A stretch of 64,000 nt of DNA from the NCBI RefSeq assembly GCF_016863195.1, contig NZ_BOOK01000010.1, positions 1-64,000 of the forward strand, given 5' to 3'. Origin of the DNA: Paraplanobispora takensis. GTDB taxonomy: Bacteria; Actinomycetota; Actinomycetes; Streptosporangiales; Streptosporangiaceae. How positions within the stretch are numbered: the stretch's first letter is position 1; each line of letters starts with the position of its first letter. The notes beneath the pieces are model-generated. The model saw only the letters and a program-made list of their open reading frames with translations. It was not told the origin of the DNA and ran no database searches. Both the position numbers and the translations under genes were made by a program. Below are positions 39,083-47,799 of the stretch, piece by piece.

Positions 39083-39319
39083 CACTGCACTCCCATCGGA
39101 TGTCCTGGCCCTAATTGTACGGAGAATCCAATAGCGCGGGAAGTCCTCCCCCCGGTGTGAGGTAGGTCACGTTCTGTGGAGACGTGGGCTTCTCTCGTGC
39201 TCTTTGGGGTGTGAGGGATCTGCTGTCGGAGTGGGGTCCTTACCTCAGGGTTGTATACAGGCCACTCCCGAGCCGTTCGGCTAGCTCCGGCTTCCCTCAG
39301 GTGATGCGAGTCTTCCCCT
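39083..39319. promoter_or_regulatory. Divergent diiron/EamA intergenic region
   Basis: 237 bp without a gene. A palindrome TGTATACA at 39252-39259 (within TTGTATACAG) resembles GntR-family half-sites and lies about 60 bp before the EamA gene. No gene or riboswitch is recognised. Confidence 0.3.
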
Positions 39320-40294
39320 ATGACAGCGGTGACCGCTCCCCGGCCCCTGGTGGGAGTCGTGCTTCTGTTATTCGTCAGCGCCGCCTGGGGGTCGGCCTTC
39401 CCGCTGATGAAAGACCTCATCCATCGCATACCGGTGGCCGACCTGCTCGCCGAGCGCTACGGGCTCGCCACGCTGGTCCTGCTCCTGCTGCGCCCGCACT
39501 GCCTGCGGGGATTGAGGGAGAACACCTGGCTCACCGGGATCCTGCTCGGTCTGCTGTTCGGGGTGGGGCAGACCGTTCAGGCCGTGGCGCTGCACGACCT
39601 GCCGTCGTCGGTCTCGGGGTTCACCGTCGGCTCCTACGTGGTGATCACCCCGGTCCTGGGCCTGGTCCTGCTGGGCGTCCGGCCGTCGTCGCGGACCTGG
39701 GCGGCGGTGGCCCTGGCGATGGCCGCGATGACGGCCTTCACGCTCCTGCGGGGGACCGGGGGCGCGGACATCTCCCTGCCCGCGCTGGCCGTCACACTGC
39801 TTTCGGCGGTGCTGTACGCCGGGCACACGCTGGTGCTCGGCGGCTTCGAGCGGGCGCGGCAGGAGGGTTACGCGGTCGCCGTGATCCAGCTCGGCGTCAT
39901 CGCCCTGATGACGGGTCTCCTGGCCGTCCCGGACGGCCTCACCCTGCCCGCGACCGCCGTCGACTGGGCCATCCTCGGCCACCTGTCGGTCGTGGCCTGC
40001 GCCCTGGGCTTCCTGGCCCGCTCGTTCGGCCAGGCCCACGTCCGGCCGGCGCCGGCGGCGGTCATCCTGTCGGCCCAGCCGCTGTGGGTGACGGCCCTTG
40101 CCGCCCTGGTGTACGGCGAGTCGCTCACCTGGACCGTCTTCCTCGGCGGAGGGCTGATCGCCGCCGCGATGCTGCTGGTGGTCCTGCCCGGAAGACAGCG
40201 CCCCGGTGAGGGAGAGCCCGGCAGGGGAGGAGTCCACCGGCGCGTGCGGGAGAAACCCTGGCGGAGGGTGCACGAGGAGCCCAGCGGAGCGTGA
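39320..40294 (+). CDS. EamA/DMT-family transporter
   Basis: 324 aa with ten hydrophobic segments in two EamA repeats (AAWGSAFPLMKDLI; SYVVITPVLGLVLLG). These export amino acids or metabolites. The C-terminal ~40 residues after LPGRQ are Arg/Glu-rich and cytoplasmic. Single gene. Confidence 0.9.
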   Translation: MTAVTAPRPLVGVVLLLFVSAAWGSAFPLMKDLIHRIPVADLLAERYGLATLVLLLLRPHCLRGLRENTWLTGILLGLLFGVGQTVQAVALHDLPSSVSGFTVGSYVVITPVLGLVLLGVRPSSRTWAAVALAMAAMTAFTLLRGTGGADISLPALAVTLLSAVLYAGHTLVLGGFERARQEGYAVAVIQLGVIALMTGLLAVPDGLTLPATAVDWAILGHLSVVACALGFLARSFGQAHVRPAPAAVILSAQPLWVTALAALVYGESLTWTVFLGGGLIAAAMLLVVLPGRQRPGEGEPGRGGVHRRVREKPWRRVHEEPSGA

Positions 40295-40369
40295 GGGACG
40301 GTCCGCACCGGCGGCCCACGGGGCACGGGGTACGGCGAAGCGGGGGAGGCGGGGAACGGGGACGGCGGC

Positions 40370-41425
40370 TCAGCGGGCCACGGGCAGCCGCAGGACGAAG
40401 CGCGCGCCCCGGGGGCTGTCCTCCACGACGAGGCTCCCGCCGTGGGCCTCGGCGACCTCCCTGGCGATGGGCAGTCCCAGCCCGGTCCCCCCGGCGTCGC
40501 GGGCCCGGGCGGCGTCCAGCCGGACGAACCGGCGGAAGACCGCCTCGCGCTGGGCGGGGTCGATCCCGGCGCCGTCGTCGAGCACCTCCAGCACGGCCGT
40601 GCCGTCGTGCTCGCGCACGCTCACCGCCACGGTGGAGGCGGCGTGCCGCTCGGCGTTGTCCACCAGATTGGTCAGCAGCCGCGCGAGCCGGAGCGGGTCG
40701 CCGACCACCAGCACGCCGGGTTCCACCTCCCGCACCACCTTCGCCCGGCGCCCGCGGCGGTCCAGCTCGCCCTGCACCAGCTCGCCCAGGTCGAGGAGTT
40801 CCCTGGCCGCGGGCATGCCGGCGTCGAGCCTGGCGAGCATCAGCAGGTCGGCGACGATCGCCTGGAGCCGGTCCAGGCTGGCGAGCATCGCGTGGGCCTT
40901 GGCCTCCCAGTCGACGCCCTCCGGATAGTGCAGCGCCTCCTCCACCTGGGTGCGCATGGCGGTCAGCGGGCTGCGCAGGTCGTGGGAGGCGTCGGCGGCG
41001 AACCTGCGCTGCTTCTCCACCGCCTCCTCCAGCCGGTCCAGGGTCTGGTTGATCGTCTCGGCCAGCTCCCTGATCTCGTCGCGCGCCCGCGGCACCGGGA
41101 CCCGTCGGCCGATGTCGGTGGCGGTGATCTCCGCGAGCTCGCTCGTGATCGAGTTCACCGGGGTCAGCGCCCCGGTCACCGTCCGGTAGGCGCCGGCCCC
41201 CGCCAGCGTCGCGGTCAGCACGCAGGTTCCGGCGAGGAAGCCGAACAGCCCCGGATGGACGTACCAGGGGACCGGATACGGATAGTGGGCCTCCGCGAGG
41301 TCGTGCAGGAAGAACATCGCGACGACCGTGACGACGGCGTCGGACAGGGCGGCCGTGGTGGCGGCGATCAGCGTGAGCCGGGTCCGGACGGACCACGAGT
41401 GCCGTGTGGGCACGCCGATCTTCAC
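40370..41425 (-). CDS. Sensor histidine kinase (orphan)
   Basis: 351 aa. Two membrane helices (about 17-40 and 58-80) frame a short extracytoplasmic loop, then a HAMP domain, the HisKA phospho-acceptor motif FAADASHDLRSPLTAM and an ATPase domain with N box LLTNLVDNAERHA, DDGAGID and GGTGLGLPIA. All catalytic elements are intact. No response regulator is adjacent. The start is GTG 41425. Confidence 0.9.
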   Translation of the reverse strand: MKIGVPTRHSWSVRTRLTLIAATTAALSDAVVTVVAMFFLHDLAEAHYPYPVPWYVHPGLFGFLAGTCVLTATLAGAGAYRTVTGALTPVNSITSELAEITATDIGRRVPVPRARDEIRELAETINQTLDRLEEAVEKQRRFAADASHDLRSPLTAMRTQVEEALHYPEGVDWEAKAHAMLASLDRLQAIVADLLMLARLDAGMPAARELLDLGELVQGELDRRGRRAKVVREVEPGVLVVGDPLRLARLLTNLVDNAERHAASTVAVSVREHDGTAVLEVLDDGAGIDPAQREAVFRRFVRLDAARARDAGGTGLGLPIAREVAEAHGGSLVVEDSPRGARFVLRLPVAR

Positions 41426-41584
41426 CCCCCGGATCAGACGATCACCTTGGGCGGATTAATTGCCTTTTCCTGGCGATACATGGCCAATCAATGGCAAAGA
41501 TCGATTCTCCTTCCGGTGTAGAGCAATGCTCTGTACGGCTGATCGCCCACTGGTTAAAGTAAGTGAGCGCTGATTGGAGCTGAC
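41426..41584. promoter_or_regulatory. Promoter region of the acyl-CoA operon
   Basis: Contains a 13-bp dyad AGAGCAATGCTCT (41520-41532) and a TetR-like half-palindrome AAGTGAGCGCTGATT (41561-41575) overlapping the ribosome-binding site region of the first acyl-CoA dehydrogenase. Either could bind an acyl-CoA-responsive TetR repressor. Confidence 0.45.
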
Positions 41585-42784
41585 ATGGACCTTGAGGACT
41601 ACCGGCAGCGGGCCAGGGCCTGGCTGGAGGCCAACGCGCCGGGCGACCGGCCCGAGGGCGCCCCCGACGAGAGCGGCGTGGCCGCGGCCAAGGCCTTCAT
41701 GGCGAAGCTGTACGACGCCGGATACTCCGGGATCACCTGGCCGCAGCAGTGGGGCGGGCAGGGGCTGACCCAGGCCGAGGAGCGCGCCTTCGCCGCGGAG
41801 GCCGCGCGCTTCACCCTGCCGACCTACGTGTTCTCCATCGGCCTGGGCATGTGCGGGCCGACCCTGGTGGACCTGGGCACCGACGAGCAGCGCGGCCGCT
41901 TCATCCGGCCGCTGCTGCGCGGTGAGGAGATCTGGTGCCAGCTGTTCTCCGAGCCGGGCGCCGGCAGCGACGTCGCGGCGCTGCAGACGCGGGCGACGGC
42001 CACCGACGGCGGCTGGGTGGTCGACGGGCAGAAGGTGTGGACCTCCGTCGCCCAGCACGCCGACTGGGGCCTGCTGCTGACCCGCACCGACGTGGAGGTG
42101 CCCAAGCACAAGGGCCTGACCATGTTCGTCGTGGACATGCACGCCCCCGGCGTCACGGTCCGGCCGCTGCGGGACATGACCGGCCGCGCGCACTTCAACG
42201 AGATCTTCTTCGACGGCGTGCACATCCCGGCGGAGAACCTGGTCGGTCAGGTCGGCGACGGCTGGAGCTGCGCCGTCACGACCCTGCTGCACGAGCGGCT
42301 GTCGATCTCCAGCGGGGTCGGCATGGGCGGCCAGAAGGACAATCCGGTCGCCTTCGACGCGCTGCGCACGACCGTGGACACCGGTGACCCCGTGGTCAGG
42401 GACCAGCTCGTCGAGCTCTACGTCCGCTCCCGCGCGCTGGCCCTGTTCAACCAGCGGCTCGCCCAGGAGACCAAGGCCGGGATCTTCCCCGGCGCCCGGG
42501 GCAGCGCCGCCAAGCTGCTGCTGGCCGAGCTGACCATGTTCCAGGCCGACCTGGCCACCTCGCTGGCCGGTCCCGAGGCCGTGGCCCACCCCGCAGAGGG
42601 CGGGTACGGCGGCGGGCTGGCGAACGCGATCTCCCTGGCCCCGGCCATGGCCCTGGGCGGCGGCACCAACGAGATCATGCGCAACATCGTGGGCGAGCGG
42701 GTGCTGAACCTGCCGCCCGAACCCCGCACGGACAAGAACGTGCCGTTCAAGGACCTGAAGACGAGCGGGGGACTCCCCTCGTGA
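41585..42784 (+). CDS. Acyl-CoA dehydrogenase, large partner
   Basis: 399 aa. Family motifs include QLFSEPGAGSDVAALQTRA and a C-terminal ALGGGTNEIMRNIVGERVL. GGAG precedes the ATG. The usual base Glu of short/medium enzymes is replaced by Gly in GGGTNE. Its layout next to a shorter, divergent dehydrogenase resembles the heteromeric FadE pairs of mycobacterial steroid side-chain degradation. Confidence 0.92.
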   Translation: MDLEDYRQRARAWLEANAPGDRPEGAPDESGVAAAKAFMAKLYDAGYSGITWPQQWGGQGLTQAEERAFAAEAARFTLPTYVFSIGLGMCGPTLVDLGTDEQRGRFIRPLLRGEEIWCQLFSEPGAGSDVAALQTRATATDGGWVVDGQKVWTSVAQHADWGLLLTRTDVEVPKHKGLTMFVVDMHAPGVTVRPLRDMTGRAHFNEIFFDGVHIPAENLVGQVGDGWSCAVTTLLHERLSISSGVGMGGQKDNPVAFDALRTTVDTGDPVVRDQLVELYVRSRALALFNQRLAQETKAGIFPGARGSAAKLLLAELTMFQADLATSLAGPEAVAHPAEGGYGGGLANAISLAPAMALGGGTNEIMRNIVGERVLNLPPEPRTDKNVPFKDLKTSGGLPS

Positions 42785-42893
42785 CCCGGCGGACGACCTC
42801 CGACCAGACGGTTCCCGGGCAGACGACCACCGGCCGGACGACCATCGACCGGACGGCCACCGGGCAGGCGACCACCGCGGAAGGGCGGCCCGC
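42785..42893. other. Low-complexity spacer between acyl-CoA dehydrogenase genes
   Basis: 109 bp built from imperfect repeats of a CGGACGACC/CAGACGACC unit. No coding frame continues into the next ATG, so the gene starts at 42894. GGAAGGG lies at 42879-42886 and serves as ribosome-binding site. Confidence 0.6.
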
Positions 42894-43871
42894 ATGAAAC
42901 TCGTGCTCACCACCGAGCAGCAGGAGCTGCGCCAGGCCGTCCGCGGCTTCCTCGCCGCCGCCTCGCCGCTGCCCGCCGTACGGGCCGCGATGGAGTCGGA
43001 GGGCGGCCACGACCCCGAGGTCTACCGGCGGATCAACGGCGAGCTGGGCCTGTCCGGCCTGATCGTCCCCGAGGAGCACGGCGGCTCCGGGGCCGGATAC
43101 GCCGAGCTCGCGGTCGTGCTGGAGGAGACCGGCGCGGCGCTGCTGCCGGGCCCGTTCCTGGCCACGACGCTGGCCGCCATCCTGCTCAGGGAGACGGGGG
43201 ACAAGGAGCTGCTGCCCGGGATCGCCGACGGGACCACCGTCGCGACCGTCGTCCTCGACGGGAACCGGGCGCTCAACGGCGCCGAGGCCGACGTGGTGCT
43301 GTCGATCGACGGCGACCGGGTACGGGCCCTGCGGGGCGGCGAGCGCACCGCGCTGACCACCCTGGACCCCACCCGCAGGCAGGCCCTGGTGGAGCCCGGC
43401 GGCGACGTCGTGGCCGCCTCCGCGGAGGGGGTGGCGCGGGCCCGCGACCTGTTCGCGGTGGCCGTGGCGGCCGAGCAGCTGGGCGTGCTGCGCGCCTCGC
43501 TGGAGGCGATCGTGGCCTACGGCAAGGTCAGGGTCGCCTTCAACAGGTTCATCGGCTCCTACCAGGGGGTCAAGCACCGGCTGGCCGACATGCACTGCAA
43601 ACTGGAACAGGCCGAGTCGATCGTCCGGCACGCGGCCTGGGCCGCCGACGAGGCGCCGGAGGAGCTGGCCTCGGCCGCCGCCCTGGCCCAGGTCTATGTG
43701 GGCCGGGCCTGCTTCGAAGTGGCCCGCGACAGCCTTCTGCTGCACGGCGGCATCGGCTTCACTTGGGAGCACGACGCGCATCTGTTCTACAAGCGGGCCA
43801 AGGCGGACGAGGTTCTCCTCGGCCCGCCGCGGATCCACCGGGCCCGCCTCGCCGACCTTCTGGAGCTGTAA
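42894..43871 (+). CDS. Acyl-CoA dehydrogenase, small partner
   Basis: 325 aa, shorter than the ~380 typical of homomeric enzymes. It keeps the N-terminal helical domain (GLIVPEEHGGSGAGYAELAVVLEETG) and C-terminal domain (LLHGGIGFTWEHDAHLFYKRAK) but its central beta-domain is reduced. It probably forms an alpha2beta2 enzyme with the preceding protein. Followed after 18 bp by the ligase. Confidence 0.9.
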   Translation: MKLVLTTEQQELRQAVRGFLAAASPLPAVRAAMESEGGHDPEVYRRINGELGLSGLIVPEEHGGSGAGYAELAVVLEETGAALLPGPFLATTLAAILLRETGDKELLPGIADGTTVATVVLDGNRALNGAEADVVLSIDGDRVRALRGGERTALTTLDPTRRQALVEPGGDVVAASAEGVARARDLFAVAVAAEQLGVLRASLEAIVAYGKVRVAFNRFIGSYQGVKHRLADMHCKLEQAESIVRHAAWAADEAPEELASAAALAQVYVGRACFEVARDSLLLHGGIGFTWEHDAHLFYKRAKADEVLLGPPRIHRARLADLLEL

Positions 43872-43889
43872 CACCGTACGAGGAGAACC

Positions 43890-45353
43890 ATGGCCGACAT
43901 CAGCGGGCTGCCCGGCTTCTACCGGATCGCGGAGGCCGATCCCGGACGCCGGGCGGTGATCGACACAGACGGCACGACGACGACGTACGGCGAGCTGCTC
44001 GCCAGGGTCAACCAGGTCTCGAACGGGTTGCGGGCCCGGGGCCTCGTCCAGGGAGACGTGGTCGCGGGCGTGCTGCGCAACGGGATCGACCAAGTGATCA
44101 TGCTGATGGCCACGGGACAGGCCGGGCTGTACTACGTACCGATCAACTGGCACCTGACGCGCGCCGAGATCGACTACATCCTGACCGACTGCGACGCCGG
44201 GGTGGTGGTCACCCCGGAGTCCGGCGGGACCGCGGCCCTGGCCGAGGGGCAGCCGGACACCGCCCCCGCGGACCGCTCGGGGGGCGCCGTCATGTGGTAC
44301 ACCTCGGGCACCACCGGCTTCCCCAAGGGCGTGCAGCGGCCCCTGCCGGGCGCCGAGCCGGAGGCGATCGTCCCCCTGTACACCTGGTTCCTGGGCGAGG
44401 TCTGCGACCTGCGGCCGGGCGACGAGGTGCACCTGGTGACCTCGCCGATGTACCACTCCTCCCCGTGCGCGCACACGATGTTCGCCCTGCACCTGGGGCA
44501 CACACTGGTGATCGCCGAGAGGTTCGAGCCGGTCACCGTCCTGGAGCTCGTCGACAGATACCGGGTCACCAACGCCATGATGGTGCCGACGATGTTCCAC
44601 CGGATGCTCCAGCTGCCGCCCGAGGTCCGCGACGGATACGACGTGTCCTCGCTCCGGCAGGTGATCCACACGGGCGCGGCCTGCCCGGTGGCGGTCAAGA
44701 AGGGGATCATGGACTGGTGGGGCCCGGTCCTGTACGAGTACTACGGCTCCACCGAGTCGACGATCGCCTTCGCCGTCAAGCCCGAGGAGTGGCTGGAGCG
44801 CCCCGGCACGGTCGGCCGCCCGGTCCCGACCTTCGAGGCGAAGATCTTCGACGAGAACGGGGACGAGCTCCCGCCGGGCGAGCCCGGGATGATCTACGTC
44901 AAGTCGAGCCTCGCCGGCTTCGAATACCGCAAGGACCCGGGCAAGACGGCCGCCAGCATGCGCGGGGAGTGGTACGCCCCCGGCGACATCGGCTTCATGG
45001 ACAAGGAGGGCTATCTGTTCCTGTGCGACCGCCGCACCGACCTGATCATCTCCGGAGGGGTGAACATCTACCCCGCCGAGATCGAGGCGGCGCTGCTGGA
45101 GCACCCGGCGGTCGCCGACGTCGCCGTGATCGGCGTCCCGGACCCCGAGTGGGGCCACAACGTGGTCGCCCTCGTCCAGCCGGTCCCCGGCGCCCGGCCC
45201 TCGCCGGAGGAACTCCTGGACCACCTCGGCCCGCGCATCGCCCGCTTCAAGCACCCCAAGCTCGTCGAGTTCCGCGACGAGCTGCCCCGCACCCCCACCG
45301 GCAAGCTCTCCCGCTCGAAGGTCCGGGAGGACTATCTGGCCGCGAGGGGATGA
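43890..45353 (+). CDS. Acyl-CoA synthetase / AMP-dependent ligase (FadD-like)
   Basis: 487 aa with AMP-binding motif [18 protein letters not shown], the [24 protein letters not shown] hinge and the catalytic Lys in TPTGKLSR. It adenylates a carboxylic acid and transfers it to CoA. It supplies the substrate for the dehydrogenase pair, so the operon activates and alpha,beta-desaturates a fatty acid or steroid side-chain acid. Confidence 0.93.
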   Translation: MADISGLPGFYRIAEADPGRRAVIDTDGTTTTYGELLARVNQVSNGLRARGLVQGDVVAGVLRNGIDQVIMLMATGQAGLYYVPINWHLTRAEIDYILTDCDAGVVVTPESGGTAALAEGQPDTAPADRSGGAVMWYTSGTTGFPKGVQRPLPGAEPEAIVPLYTWFLGEVCDLRPGDEVHLVTSPMYHSSPCAHTMFALHLGHTLVIAERFEPVTVLELVDRYRVTNAMMVPTMFHRMLQLPPEVRDGYDVSSLRQVIHTGAACPVAVKKGIMDWWGPVLYEYYGSTESTIAFAVKPEEWLERPGTVGRPVPTFEAKIFDENGDELPPGEPGMIYVKSSLAGFEYRKDPGKTAASMRGEWYAPGDIGFMDKEGYLFLCDRRTDLIISGGVNIYPAEIEAALLEHPAVADVAVIGVPDPEWGHNVVALVQPVPGARPSPEELLDHLGPRIARFKHPKLVEFRDELPRTPTGKLSRSKVREDYLAARG

Positions 45354-45408
45354 CCGGCCCACGCCCGCCGGGGCCGCCGGAGACCCCCGCGCCCCCGGCG
45401 GCGCCGCG

Positions 45409-45600
45409 TCAGGCCGGGTGGGTGCTGCGCGTGTCCGCCTTTTCCGGGGACGCCGGGTCGGGGGCGTGCGGTCGCCGCGCGGCAGCAGGAGCGCGGTCGG
45501 CAGCAGGAAGCTGACCGCGTTGGCCGCCACGCTCACCACCGGGCCCACCAGCCCGATCGCGGCGGTCCGAGCGCGCGGTCGCCTCATGCTCCCCGGCGGT
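45409..45600 (-). pseudogene. Possible MFS transporter fragment
   Basis: On the minus strand the frame reads IGLVGPVVSVAANAVSFLL followed by PTALLLPRGD, resembling one membrane helix of enterobactin-exporter-type MFS proteins. Flanking sequence shows no further helices. It may be a relic; equally it could be chance reading of GC-rich DNA. The rest of 45354-45700 contains no gene. Confidence 0.3.
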
Positions 45601-45704
45601 CGATCTGCTGAACGTTCGAAGCCTCGGGCCGGGAGTCGGCGGGCCCCGGGACAGGGATTGTCGCTCAGCGTATTTGCATAAAAGCACATCGCGACAAGAG
45701 CGTT

Positions 45705-45728
45705 CCTCATAGCATCGATGCTATGAGG
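45705..45728. promoter_or_regulatory. 24-bp perfect palindrome (toxin-antitoxin operator)
   Basis: The half-site CCTCATAGCATC (45705-45716) is exactly repeated in reverse complement (45717-45728). A perfect 24-bp palindrome at this place, directly before a RelE/HigB-like frame and its HTH antitoxin, is what an autoregulatory antitoxin binds. Confidence 0.75.
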
Positions 45729-45960
45729 GGAGCCCCGCGCCAGGCGGTTGGACGGCAAGCTGCGTGAACTCCGGTTCCACCTCGACGAGCTCGTCATGCG
45801 CATCACCTACTGGATCGCGCCCGGTCGCCGGATCGTGCTGTTGACCGTGTTCTCCAAGACGCGGGCACGCGAAGATCGGGAGATCGAGCGGGCTCGGCGG
45901 GCCATGCGCCGCTGTATCGCACTGGCGCACACCGTCGATGAGGGAGAAGAGGCGGTATGA
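45727..45960 (+). pseudogene. N-terminally truncated RelE/HigB-type toxin
   Basis: The frame LDGKLRELRFHLDELVMRITYWI...VLLTVFSKTRAREDREIERARRAMRRC is the C-terminal half of a RelE/HigB (Gp49-like) toxin, usually about 115-125 aa. Upstream the frame meets a TGA at 45724, so roughly 45-50 N-terminal residues are missing. A TTG at 45748 could start a 70-aa remnant but lacks a ribosome-binding site. It overlaps the antitoxin start by 4 bp. Confidence 0.78.
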
Positions 45961-46256
45961 GCAAGCAGGAAAGCCGGCGGGAGCTCAGGGGCCGGCGCAT
46001 GGCCGAGCCGGGTGCGGCCGAAGCCTACGAGGCCGCACGCATCGCCTACGAGCTGGGCAAGGCGGTCCGGGCGATGCGTGAGGGGCGCGGCTGGAGCCAG
46101 AACGACCTGGCCCGGGAGGCCGGCATGACGCAGTCGGCGGTGGCGCGCTTCGAGGCCGGCGGAACCATTCCCACCCTGCCGGTGCTGGAACGTTTGGCCC
46201 GCGCCCTGGACGCCGACCTCGAGGTCCGCCTGACGCCGAGGGCTCCGGCCGCCTGA
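45957..46256 (+). CDS. XRE-family HTH antitoxin
   Basis: 99 aa. The HTH (LGKAVRAMREGRGWSQNDLAREAGMTQSAVARFEAG) is of the Cro/C1 type as in HigA antitoxins. It begins at ATGA overlapping the toxin remnant. It appears intact and could still bind the 24-bp palindrome. Confidence 0.9.
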   Translation: MSKQESRRELRGRRMAEPGAAEAYEAARIAYELGKAVRAMREGRGWSQNDLAREAGMTQSAVARFEAGGTIPTLPVLERLARALDADLEVRLTPRAPAA

Positions 46257-46311
46257 GGACCGCCCGGTGCTCTCTTGCGGAGGGGAGTCCTCGGTCGCCG
46301 CGGAGGCGGGG

Positions 46312-47025
46312 TCAGGCGGCGCGGGGGCGGGTGGATATCTCCAGGACGACGGCGTGGGCGCCGTCGGCGTCGAGGAGGTGTTCCTCCACGGTGGGACCGG
46401 CGACGTCCAGGCGATGGCGGTGCAGCCAGCCGAACAGGTCCTGCCCGGCGCGGACCACGTCTCCCGCGGGGGGAACGACGGCTCGTACGACGGTGCGGGC
46501 GGGCAGGGTGAGCCGCTCGCCGTCCCGGCCGGTGGTGACCGCGGCGGTGAACGCGCCCGTCGGCCGGCCGTCGAGCCAGGTCAGCAGCGTCGCCGGTGGC
46601 GCCGGGCAGAGGCCGGCCAGTTCGGACGGATGGCCGATGCGCATGCGGCGGACGCGTAGCCGGCGCGGTCCCACCGCGGCCTGCTGGGGCAGGACCGACA
46701 TCGGCGTGGTGAGGTGGTCGGCGATGTGGGCCGCGGTCGCGGTCAGGGCGGCGATGTCATGCCGGATGCCGGCCACGGCCTCGGTCAGCGCCTGCCGCAG
46801 CTGTGTCTCGGGAGCGTCCAGCAGATCGGCGATCTGCCGCAGCGGCAGGCCGAGGCGCTGCAGTCCGCGGATGCGTTCGAGCCGGGACAGCTCGGCCACG
46901 CCGTACCAGCGGTAACCGGTCGCGCGGTCGACCGCGGCCGGGGCCAGCAGCCCGATCTTGTCGTAGTGGCGCAGAGTGCGTTCGGAGACCCCGGCCATGC
47001 GCGCCAGTTGCCCGATCCGCCACAT
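46312..47025 (-). CDS. MerR-family regulator with GyrI-like domain
   Basis: 237 aa. N-terminal MerR helix-turn-helix (RIGQLARMAGVSERTLRHYDKIGLL, with YRWYG following) and a C-terminal effector-binding domain of the AraC/GyrI type. It is divergent from the membrane-protein gene, whose promoter has MerR-type geometry, so that is its likely target. Confidence 0.9.
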   Translation of the reverse strand: MWRIGQLARMAGVSERTLRHYDKIGLLAPAAVDRATGYRWYGVAELSRLERIRGLQRLGLPLRQIADLLDAPETQLRQALTEAVAGIRHDIAALTATAAHIADHLTTPMSVLPQQAAVGPRRLRVRRMRIGHPSELAGLCPAPPATLLTWLDGRPTGAFTAAVTTGRDGERLTLPARTVVRAVVPPAGDVVRAGQDLFGWLHRHRLDVAGPTVEEHLLDADGAHAVVLEISTRPRAA

Positions 47026-47047
47026 GGCGTCTCCTCTCCCCGGCGCG

Positions 47048-47079
47048 TTGACTCTGTCCCTGCGTCAGGGTTCTACCGT
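47048..47079 (+). promoter_or_regulatory. MerR-type promoter with central dyad
   Basis: TTGACT (47048-47053) and TACCGT (47074-47079) are separated by an over-long 20-bp spacer that contains the dyad CCCTG-CGT-CAGGG (47058-47070). This spacing and placement is the hallmark of promoters activated by MerR-family DNA distortion. Confidence 0.75.
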
Positions 47080-47087
47080 CACCGTCC

Positions 47088-47780
47088 ATGACCGATCTGA
47101 ACCCTCGCAACCGCCTCGCCGGTGTCCTGCTGCTGACCTCGCTGACAGCCATGATCGCCGGTGCGGCCATCGTGGTGCCATCGGGGTTGACCCTGAATCC
47201 GGCCGATCCCGGTGCCGCGCTGGCCGCGGTGGGCGAGCTGGCCGGGCTGCACATGACCGAGCTGGCCCTCGACGTGCTGGGCTGGCTGGCCCTGACCGCG
47301 GCCGGGACGGTGCTGGCCGCCCGCCCGGCCGGCGCGTCCAGACCGCACCTGGTGACGCTCTCCGGCGGCCTGCTGGCCGCCGCCGGGCTGGCGGGTCTCC
47401 TCCACGACGCCGGGAACCTGGCGCTGACCCGGCTGGCCGCCGACCCCGCCGCCCCGGCGGCCGCCGCCGTCGCCCTGGCGGTCCTGCTCACCGCCAAGTG
47501 GGCGGTCAACCTGGCCGGGCTGCTGTGGGTCGCCGCCACCGTCGCCGGAGCGGCGGGCATCCCGATGTCCGCGAGGTTCCGTGCCGCCGGCCTGATCGCC
47601 GCGCTTTCCGGGCTGGTCGGGGTGGCGCTTCCGTGGACGAGCGGGACCGGCGGCCCGACGGTGGCGCTGGAGCAGCTCGGGTACGCCCTTCACCTGCCGA
47701 TCATGGTCTGGTACGGCGTCCTGGGGTGGCGGTACATGGGCGATCGCGAACCGGCGCCCGGCGCCGTGGCCGCGGTGTGA
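47088..47780 (+). CDS. Small multispan membrane protein (MerR target)
   Basis: 230 aa with six or more hydrophobic segments rich in Ala, Leu and Gly, resembling DUF4386-like or drug-inducible membrane proteins; I cannot name the family with certainty. It sits 9 bp after the -10 of a MerR-type promoter, so the leader is very short. It is probably induced by a small hydrophobic molecule sensed by the adjacent MerR protein. Confidence 0.8.
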   Translation: MTDLNPRNRLAGVLLLTSLTAMIAGAAIVVPSGLTLNPADPGAALAAVGELAGLHMTELALDVLGWLALTAAGTVLAARPAGASRPHLVTLSGGLLAAAGLAGLLHDAGNLALTRLAADPAAPAAAAVALAVLLTAKWAVNLAGLLWVAATVAGAAGIPMSARFRAAGLIAALSGLVGVALPWTSGTGGPTVALEQLGYALHLPIMVWYGVLGWRYMGDREPAPGAVAAV

Positions 47781-47799
47781 AACGGCCGGGCGGGGTGCG

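Noticed and set aside
39181-39319. Riboswitch upstream of the EamA gene
   Set aside because: Several short stems can be drawn, but no known aptamer core is recognisable.
42747-45806. A minus-strand open frame of over 1,000 codons opposite the acyl-CoA operon
   Set aside because: It is a shadow of the plus-strand genes in high-GC DNA; it has no domain similarity, and the plus strand encodes three recognisable enzymes.
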